A stretch of DNA of 36,843 bases from Mycolicibacterium chubuense (GTDB lineage: Bacteria; Actinomycetota; Actinomycetes; Mycobacteriales; Mycobacteriaceae), in assembly GCF_001044255.1 (NCBI RefSeq), contig NZ_JYNX01000008.1, forward strand, positions 28,017-64,859, read 5' to 3'. Position 1 is the first letter of the stretch, and each line of letters opens with the position of its first letter. A model generated the notes under the pieces. The model ran no database searches. It had not been told where the DNA came from and worked only from the letters and a program-made list of their open reading frames with translations. The position numbers and the translations under genes were made by a program. Shown in pieces: positions 31,511-36,843 of the stretch.

Positions 31511-32467
31511 ATGACCACTCAGACATCCAAGGCGCCCGCCTCGTCGCAGCGCCCCGATGCCTCGGCCGGCGGACGCAAACTCCCCGAGGTGCCCGCGTGG
31601 CGGCGCAAGCTGCGGCCCTATCTGCTGTCGATCCCGGCTCTGGTGATCGTCATCGGGATCCTGTATCCGTTCGTCGTCGGGGCGTACTACGCGTTCCTCA
31701 ACTACGCGGCGGTGAACCCGGATCCGCACTTCGTATGGTTCCAGAACTTCGCCTCGGTACTGGGCGACAAGGTGTTCTGGAAGAGCGTGCAGGTCACCGT
31801 GATCTTCGCGGTCGCCGCCACGGCGATCGAGACGGTGCTCGGCGTCGGGCTCGCGCTGCTGCTCAACCGGTCGAGCATCATCGGGAAGATCTTCGAGAAG
31901 GTGCTCATCCTGCCGCTGATGATCGCGCCGGTGATCGCCGGCGTGATCTGGAAGCTGATGTTCAACCCGCAGTTCGGCATCCTCAATCATGTTCTGGGCC
32001 TGGGTAACACGTTCGACTGGCTGTCGGCGGGCAATGCGCTGTTCTCAGTGATCCTGGTCGACATCTGGATCTTCACCCCGTTCGTCGCGATCCTGGTGCT
32101 GGCCGGTATCCGGTCGCTGCCCAAGGAGCCGTTCGAGGCGTCCGACGTCGACGGCGCGAGCTGGTTCTACATGTTCCGCAAGCTGATGCTGCCGATGCTG
32201 TGGCCCTACATCCTGGTCGCCGTCATCTTCCGGTTCATGGACAACCTCAAGGTGTTCGACCACATCTTCGTGCTCACCGCCGGCGGACCGGGCGTCGCCA
32301 CCCGCACCCTGCAGATCGGCGCCTTCGAGGACTCGATCATCAACCTCGACTACTCCCGCGGCAGCACCTACATGCTGCTGCTGTGGATCATCGTGTTCAT
32401 CACGGCGCGCTACCTGGTGAGCGTGCTCGGAAAAGCGCAGCGTCGCGCTGCCGGAGCGGAGTCGTAA
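31511..32467 (+). CDS. Carbohydrate ABC transporter permease, MalF/UgpA type
   Basis: 318-residue inner-membrane permease. A cytoplasmic N-terminus of about 40 residues is followed by six membrane segments (first near residues 38-60, last near 285-305). The EAA loop is SLPKEPFEASDVDGASWFYM near residue 200. It pairs with the MalG-type permease encoded 2 nt downstream. It belongs to the tetritol uptake operon and starts 14 nt after the binding-protein gene, at an ATG preceded by TAGGAGCT. The lengths of this protein and its partner fit the MalF/MalG pair of CUT1-type importers. Substrate is inferred from the operon. Confidence 0.87.
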   Translation: MTTQTSKAPASSQRPDASAGGRKLPEVPAWRRKLRPYLLSIPALVIVIGILYPFVVGAYYAFLNYAAVNPDPHFVWFQNFASVLGDKVFWKSVQVTVIFAVAATAIETVLGVGLALLLNRSSIIGKIFEKVLILPLMIAPVIAGVIWKLMFNPQFGILNHVLGLGNTFDWLSAGNALFSVILVDIWIFTPFVAILVLAGIRSLPKEPFEASDVDGASWFYMFRKLMLPMLWPYILVAVIFRFMDNLKVFDHIFVLTAGGPGVATRTLQIGAFEDSIINLDYSRGSTYMLLLWIIVFITARYLVSVLGKAQRRAAGAES

Positions 32468-32469
32468 CC

Positions 32470-33363
32470 ATGCCCAATCTCAAGGCGCTCACCCCGTCCC
32501 GCGCAGAACTGCAACCCGGCCAGCGACGCTGGTCCATCGGCGCCGTCGCCGCCGACGTCGGCCTGGTCCTGTGGTTCGTGTTCTCGCTGTTCCCGATCTT
32601 CTGGATGCTGATGCTGGCGCTCAAGAACGCCGAACAGCAGACCACCACGTACTTCTCGTTCAGCCCGACGTGGTCGAACTTCGCCACGGTGGTGTCCGAG
32701 AAGGGCACCCAGATGACCAGCGTCGACTTCAAGGCCTCGCTGGTGACCAGCCTGCTCAACTGCGGCGGGGCGGTGATCGTGTCGCTGGTGATCGGCATTC
32801 CCGCCGCGTACGCCGCCGGTCGCTGGCAGTACCGGGGCAGCAACGACCTGATGTTCCAGATGCTGTCGTTCCGGTTCGCGCCGGAGCTGATGGTCATCGT
32901 GCCGCTGTTCGTGATCTACAACCAGATCGGCCTGTTCGACACCAAGGTCGGGATGATCTGGGTGCTGCAGTTGGTGACCATGCCGCTGGTGGTGTGGATC
33001 CTCCGGTCGTACTTCCAGGATCTGCCCGAGGATCTCGAACAGGCGGCGCTGCTGGACGGCTACACGCGCCGGCGAGCCTTCCTGATGGTGGCGCTGCCGA
33101 TCGTGCGTCCCGGCATCGCCGCGGCGGCGCTGCTGGCGTTCATCTTCGCCTGGAACAACTACGTCTTCCCGCTCATCCTGGCCGACAGCAATGCCGGCAC
33201 GGTGACCGTCGCCATCACGAAGTTCCTCGGCGGTGGCGGGCAGGCGTACTACAACCTCACGGCCGCCGCGGCACTCATCGCCGCGCTGCCACCACTCGTC
33301 CTCGCACTGACCATCCAGCGATACCTGGTGCGGGGCCTGTCATTCGGGGCGGTGAAAGCCTGA
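32470..33363 (+). CDS. Carbohydrate ABC transporter permease, MalG/UgpE type
   Basis: 297-residue permease, second half of the transporter channel. Six membrane segments are visible, from VAADVGLVLWFVFSLFPIFW near residue 28 to the last near 265-283. The EAA loop is DLPEDLEQAALLDGYTRRRA near residue 185, followed by the conserved LPIVRPGIAAAALLAFIFAW and NNYVFPLIL. The segment between helices one and two is typical of MalG-like proteins. The ATG lies 2 nt after the stop of the MalF-type gene, and the stop overlaps the next ATG by one base (TGATG), so the transporter subunits are translationally coupled. Confidence 0.87.
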   Translation: MPNLKALTPSRAELQPGQRRWSIGAVAADVGLVLWFVFSLFPIFWMLMLALKNAEQQTTTYFSFSPTWSNFATVVSEKGTQMTSVDFKASLVTSLLNCGGAVIVSLVIGIPAAYAAGRWQYRGSNDLMFQMLSFRFAPELMVIVPLFVIYNQIGLFDTKVGMIWVLQLVTMPLVVWILRSYFQDLPEDLEQAALLDGYTRRRAFLMVALPIVRPGIAAAALLAFIFAWNNYVFPLILADSNAGTVTVAITKFLGGGGQAYYNLTAAAALIAALPPLVLALTIQRYLVRGLSFGAVKA

Positions 33364-34469
33364 TGGCCACGGTAACGGTCACCAACATCCGCAAGACCTA
33401 CGGCAAGAACGTCACGGCGGTCGACGATGTCTCGCTCGACATCGCCGACGGCGAGTTCTTCGTCATCCTCGGCCCCAGCGGGGCCGGCAAGACCACGACG
33501 CTGAAGTCGATCGCCGGTCTGGTCGACGTCGACTCCGGTGCGGTGTCGATCGGCGGGGTCGACATGACCGCGGTCGAGCCGTATCACCGCAACGTCGCGA
33601 TGGCCTTCGAGAGCTACGCGCTGTATCCGCAGAAGACGGTGGCCGAGAACCTGGCTTCGCCGCTGAAATCCGGCCGGACGGGCAAGTACTCGGATGCCGA
33701 GCAGGCCAAGCGGATCGATCAGGTCACCACGACGCTGGGAATCGACCAACTCAAGAACCGGCTGCCCAAGGAGCTCTCTAACGGACAGCGCCAGCGGGTG
33801 GCGCTGGGTCGCGTCCTGGTCCGCCCCGCGGATGTCTACCTGCTCGACGAGCCGCTGAGCCACCTCGACGCCAAGCTGCGCGCGGCGATGCGCGCCGAGC
33901 TCAAGCAACTCGGCGCGATGTCGAACACGACGACGATCTACGTCACGCACGACTACCAGGAAGCCCTGGCGCTCGGCGACCGCATCGCGGTGATGCGGGA
34001 AGGGCGGCTGATGCAGATCGGCACGCCCGAGGAGATCTGGCGCCGGCCCGCCGACACGTTCGTCGCGCGAGCTCTCGGACAGCCGGAGATCAACCTGCTC
34101 GACGGCGTGGTCGACGACGGCCGCATCCGCCTCGGCGACGGCTCGCTCGACGTCCCGGTTCCGGCGGACGCGCCGTGCCGGCGCGGCGACCGTGTGCGGG
34201 TCGGGTTGCGGCCCTCCGATATTCACGTCACGTCCCGCGAGGGGTCGCTACGGGGCAGGGTGCTTCTCGCCGAGCGGCTCGGCCGCAACATCGAGCTCAC
34301 CGTGGACGTCGGCGGCGCGCAACTGATCGCGCTGACCTCCGGCCGGCACGGCGTCGGTGAGGGCGACACGGTCACGATGCGCATCGCCGAATCCGACGTC
34401 CACGTGTTCACGCCGGGCGAGGGTGACACCAGCCGGCTCAGTGACCAGACCCTGGAGGCAGTGCAGTGA
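33363..34469 (+). CDS. Sugar ABC transporter ATP-binding protein (UgpC/MsmX-like), first of two
   Basis: 368-residue ATPase of the CUT1 type, with a nucleotide-binding domain (residues 1-235) and a C-terminal TOBE/OB regulatory domain (about 240-365). Walker A is GPSGAGKTT near residue 38, signature LSNGQRQRVALGRVL near 138, Walker B VYLLDEPLSHLD near 158 and switch His in IYVTHDYQEAL near 192. Two departures from consensus are visible: the Q-loop reads AMAFESYALYP with Glu83 where Gln is usual, and the signature is LSNGQ rather than LSGGQ. It overlaps the permease gene by one base and the next ATPase by 4 nt. With its paralogue it probably forms a heterodimer that drives tetritol import. Confidence 0.88.
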   Translation: MATVTVTNIRKTYGKNVTAVDDVSLDIADGEFFVILGPSGAGKTTTLKSIAGLVDVDSGAVSIGGVDMTAVEPYHRNVAMAFESYALYPQKTVAENLASPLKSGRTGKYSDAEQAKRIDQVTTTLGIDQLKNRLPKELSNGQRQRVALGRVLVRPADVYLLDEPLSHLDAKLRAAMRAELKQLGAMSNTTTIYVTHDYQEALALGDRIAVMREGRLMQIGTPEEIWRRPADTFVARALGQPEINLLDGVVDDGRIRLGDGSLDVPVPADAPCRRGDRVRVGLRPSDIHVTSREGSLRGRVLLAERLGRNIELTVDVGGAQLIALTSGRHGVGEGDTVTMRIAESDVHVFTPGEGDTSRLSDQTLEAVQ

Positions 34470-35593
34470 GCGTCGCGACCGAGAAGACGGCACAGCAGAC
34501 CGCGCAGAGCCTGACGCTGCGCGATCTGGTCAAGACGTACGCGGCCCGCGGCCGGGCTGCGGTGACCGCGGTCAAGGGCATCGACCTCGACATCGAACCG
34601 GGGGAGCTGGTGGCCCTGCTCGGCCCGTCGGGCTGCGGCAAGACGACCACGCTGCGGATGATCGCCGGGCTGGAGACGGTCACCAGCGGCTCCATCAAAA
34701 TCGGCGACCGGGAGATCTCTCAGTTGCCCGCGGCCAAGCGGGGAATCGGGGTCGGGTTCGAGAGCTACGCGTTGTACCCGCCGCTGTCGGTGCGCGACAA
34801 CCTGCTCTACGGCCTGAAGGCGCGCAAGGTCAAGGGCGCCGAGCAGATGGTCGCCTCGATCAGCGACCGGTTGGAGATGAACGACCTGCTCGACCTGCGG
34901 CCCGCCGGGTTGTCCAGCGGCCAGAAGCAGCGCGTCGCGCTGGCCCGCGCGCTGGTGCGCAATCCACCGGTGCTGCTGCTCGACGAGCCGCTGAGCCACC
35001 TCGACGCCTCGGCGCGCAACCGGGTGCGCCGCGAATTGAAGGTGCTGCAGCGCGAATTCGGCTACACGACCATCGTCGTCACCCACGATCAGGTGGAGGC
35101 GCTGTCGCTGGCCGACCGGCTCGCCGTCATGGACGGCGGCGTGGTGCAGCAGTTCGGCACACCCGACGAGGTGTTCGACGACCCGGCCAACCTGTTCGTC
35201 GCCGAGTTCGTCGGCGAACCGCAGATCAATGTCCTGCCCGGGGTGGTCCGAGTCGACGGCGGCCGGGCCCGGGTCGAAATCGGCTCCGGTGCAGGCTCTG
35301 TCGAGACCGCGGTGACGGGTGTGGCCGACGGCACGCACGTCACGGTCGGGATCCGGCCGCAGGACTGCGCGCTGAACGCCCGCGGCGGTGACGGGATCGA
35401 GGCGACCGTCGCCTACTTCGAGCATCTCCTCGAGTTCGGGCTGGCGACGAGTACGGTGTCCGGGATCGAGGAGGGCATCGTGGTCCAGACGCCGGCCGAG
35501 CAGACCTACGAGTCAGAGCAGCAGGTGACGGTGACCGCCGCGGCAGAGCGGGTATACCTGTTCGACAAAGACTCCGGGGAGCGCCTGCGATGA
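34466..35593 (+). CDS. Sugar ABC transporter ATP-binding protein (UgpC/MsmX-like), second of two
   Basis: 375-residue paralogue of the preceding ATPase. A polar N-terminal extension of about 17 residues precedes the nucleotide-binding domain. Walker A is GPSGCGKTT near residue 54, signature LSSGQKQRVALARAL near 152, Walker B VLLLDEPLSHLD near 172 and switch His in IVVTHDQVEAL near 206; a TOBE domain fills the C-terminal third. The Q-loop again has Glu (Glu99 in GVGFESYALYP) instead of Gln, as in its partner. The GTG start overlaps the upstream stop by 4 nt and its own stop overlaps the kinase ATG (ATGA). Two ATPase genes for one permease pair argue for a heterodimeric ATPase. Confidence 0.88.
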   Translation: MSVATEKTAQQTAQSLTLRDLVKTYAARGRAAVTAVKGIDLDIEPGELVALLGPSGCGKTTTLRMIAGLETVTSGSIKIGDREISQLPAAKRGIGVGFESYALYPPLSVRDNLLYGLKARKVKGAEQMVASISDRLEMNDLLDLRPAGLSSGQKQRVALARALVRNPPVLLLDEPLSHLDASARNRVRRELKVLQREFGYTTIVVTHDQVEALSLADRLAVMDGGVVQQFGTPDEVFDDPANLFVAEFVGEPQINVLPGVVRVDGGRARVEIGSGAGSVETAVTGVADGTHVTVGIRPQDCALNARGGDGIEATVAYFEHLLEFGLATSTVSGIEEGIVVQTPAEQTYESEQQVTVTAAAERVYLFDKDSGERLR

Positions 35594-36843
35594 CCAAGCT
35601 GTACAACGATCCGGCCCGTTTCACCGAGGACATGCTCACCGGCTTCCTCGACGCGAATGCGCGGTATGTGGCCGGGGTACCCGGCGGCGTCGTCCGCGCC
35701 CACCGCACCCGGCCGGGCAAGGTGGCCGTCGTCATCGGCGGCGGCTCGGGTCACTATCCGGCGTTCTGCGGGACTGTCGGACCCGGGTTCGCCGACGGCG
35801 CCGTCGTCGGCAACATCTTCACCTCGCCGTCGGCCGAGGAGGCGGCATCGGTGGCCCGTGCCGCGCACGGGGACGCCGGTGTGCTGCTCACCACCGGCAA
35901 CTACGCCGGCGACGTGATGAACTTCGGTTTGGCGGTGACGCAGCTGCGCGGCGAGGGGATCGACGCCCACTACTTCGCCGTCACCGACGACATCGCGAGC
36001 GCACCGCGCGGGGAAGAAGACAAAAGACGCGGCATCGCAGGCGATTTCACGGTGTTCAAGTGCGCCAGCGCCGCCGCCGAAGAGGGTCTCGATCTCGCCG
36101 GGGTGGTCCGGGTCGCCGAAGCATCCAACGCGGCGACCCGCACGCTGGGGGTGGCGTTCGACGGGTGCACGATGCCCGGCGCCGACCATCCGCTGTTCAC
36201 CGTGCCGGAGGGCCAGATGGGCGTGGGGTTGGGCATCCACGGGGAGCCCGGCGTCGCCGACGAGCCCATGCCCACCGCCGAGGCGCTCGCGCACACACTC
36301 GTCGACGGCGTGCTCGCCGATCGTCCCGACGCGGAGTCCGCCCGTCTCGCGGTCATCCTGAACGGACTGGGCCGCACCAAGTACGAGGAATTGTTCGTGG
36401 TCTGGGGCACCGTGGCGCGGCTGCTGCGCGAGCGGGGCTACGAGATCATCGAACCCGAGGTGGGTGAGCTCGTCACGAGCCTGGACATGGCGGGCTGCTC
36501 GCTGACGGTGATGTGGCTCGACGAGGAGCTGGAGCGCTACTGGACGGCGCCGGCGGACACGCCCGCCTACCGCAAGGGTGCCGCCGCGGACACGGGCGCC
36601 ACCGGTGAACGCCGCAGCGCCGAGGAGCTGGAGGCCGGGGCGTCGTCCCCGGCGTTGGACGAACTCTCCGACGAGAAGGGGCGCCGCGGCGCCCAACTGG
36701 TCGCCCGTGCGCTGGACGCGATGGCCGGCATGCTCGCCGACGCCGAGGACGAGCTGGGTCGCATCGATGCAGTCGCCGTCGACGTGGGGAGCCTCGAGAA
36801 GGTGGGTGATCTGAGCGATCATCAGCGGCACCGCCGGTGCGCT
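35590..36843 (+). CDS. Dihydroxyacetone kinase-family protein (DhaK-DhaL fusion; probable erythrulose kinase DerK/LerK), 3' partial
   Basis: 418 codons are visible and the frame runs off the window end. Residues 1-325 form the DhaK domain: VIGGGSGHYPAFCG near 52, TTGNYAGDVMNF near 101, GIAGDFTVFK near 147 and the covalent substrate-binding His217 in GLGIHGEPG. After a linker the DhaL domain begins (GAQLVARALDAMAGMLADAE, then ELGRIDAVA), but the expected G-D-G-D-H-G nucleotide motif does not follow; the sequence diverges for the last 65 nt or so. In M. smegmatis the homologue in this operon position phosphorylates erythrulose made by EltD/DthD. I recall it as the D-erythrulose kinase derK but cannot exclude the L-erythrulose enzyme. 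The ATG overlaps the second ATPase stop by 4 nt. Confidence 0.82.
   Translation, partial: MTKLYNDPARFTEDMLTGFLDANARYVAGVPGGVVRAHRTRPGKVAVVIGGGSGHYPAFCGTVGPGFADGAVVGNIFTSPSAEEAASVARAAHGDAGVLLTTGNYAGDVMNFGLAVTQLRGEGIDAHYFAVTDDIASAPRGEEDKRRGIAGDFTVFKCASAAAEEGLDLAGVVRVAEASNAATRTLGVAFDGCTMPGADHPLFTVPEGQMGVGLGIHGEPGVADEPMPTAEALAHTLVDGVLADRPDAESARLAVILNGLGRTKYEELFVVWGTVARLLRERGYEIIEPEVGELVTSLDMAGCSLTVMWLDEELERYWTAPADTPAYRKGAAADTGATGERRSAEELEAGASSPALDELSDEKGRRGAQLVARALDAMAGMLADAEDELGRIDAVAVDVGSLEKVGDLSDHQRHRRCA

Noticed and set aside
29712-31526. Minus-strand open frame of about 600 codons opposite the binding-protein gene
   Set aside because: It is a shadow frame of eltD and the solute-binding protein; no recognisable domain or translation start signal.
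1-36843. Search by eye for tRNA, rRNA, complete insertion sequences or att sites
   Set aside because: No cloverleaf, rRNA segment, transposase or paired terminal repeats were recognised; only the right edge hints at a possible junction.

Overview
The window reads as a fast-growing mycobacterium (Mycobacterium/Mycolicibacterium). The DNA is strongly G+C rich, many genes start with GTG, and several starts sit 6-7 nt after a TANNNT -10 box, as in leaderless mycobacterial mRNAs. The family set is also mycobacterial: RbpA, Ppm1/Lnt, LppI, LipT, 13E12-type HNH proteins and F420-type PPOX proteins. Both ends of the window cut through genes.

Left part (1-13.8 kb): a partial DUF222/HNH gene, two tandem PPOX-type reductases, then a tightly overlapping run fxsA - amidohydrolase - lnt - ppm1. 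This run meets rbpA tail to tail. From memory the order matches the M. tuberculosis block Rv2053c-Rv2045c (fxsA, Rv2052c, ppm1, rbpA, Rv2049c, lppI, lipT). There are two differences: Lnt and Ppm1 are separate proteins here, and a sulfonate uptake and desulfonation operon (ssuC-ssuB-ssuA-ssuD) plus a membrane protein gene lie where pks12 sits in M. tuberculosis.

Middle part (13.8-23.1 kb): a copper/TPQ amine oxidase, a YnfA-type membrane protein, an SCO6745-family protein and a DUF4333-repeat lipoprotein. Next comes a gluconate module (FadR-type GntR regulator, gntK, gntP) with two FadR-type operator sites in the divergent promoter region. It is followed by an RDD membrane protein, a DoxX protein with ten tandem 11-residue repeats, and an exported class-A beta-lactamase-like serine hydrolase.

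Right part (23.1-36.8 kb): a carbohydrate catabolic island. Two FGGY sugar kinases flank a LysR regulator. Then dthD (SDR dehydrogenase) and a SorC regulator run leftwards, divergent from a rightward operon of eltD (zinc dehydrogenase), a substrate-binding lipoprotein, two permeases, two ABC ATPases and a dihydroxyacetone-kinase-family gene cut by the window end. This matches the erythritol/threitol utilisation system known from M. smegmatis: tetritols enter by the ABC transporter, EltD and DthD oxidise them to erythrulose, and the DhaK-type kinase phosphorylates the tetrulose. The isomerases that would finish the route are not in view.

All seven convergent gene pairs are separated by 0-12 nt, so none has room for an intrinsic terminator between its stop codons. 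No tRNA, rRNA, CRISPR array or complete insertion sequence was seen. No stretch longer than about 125 nt lacks a gene.
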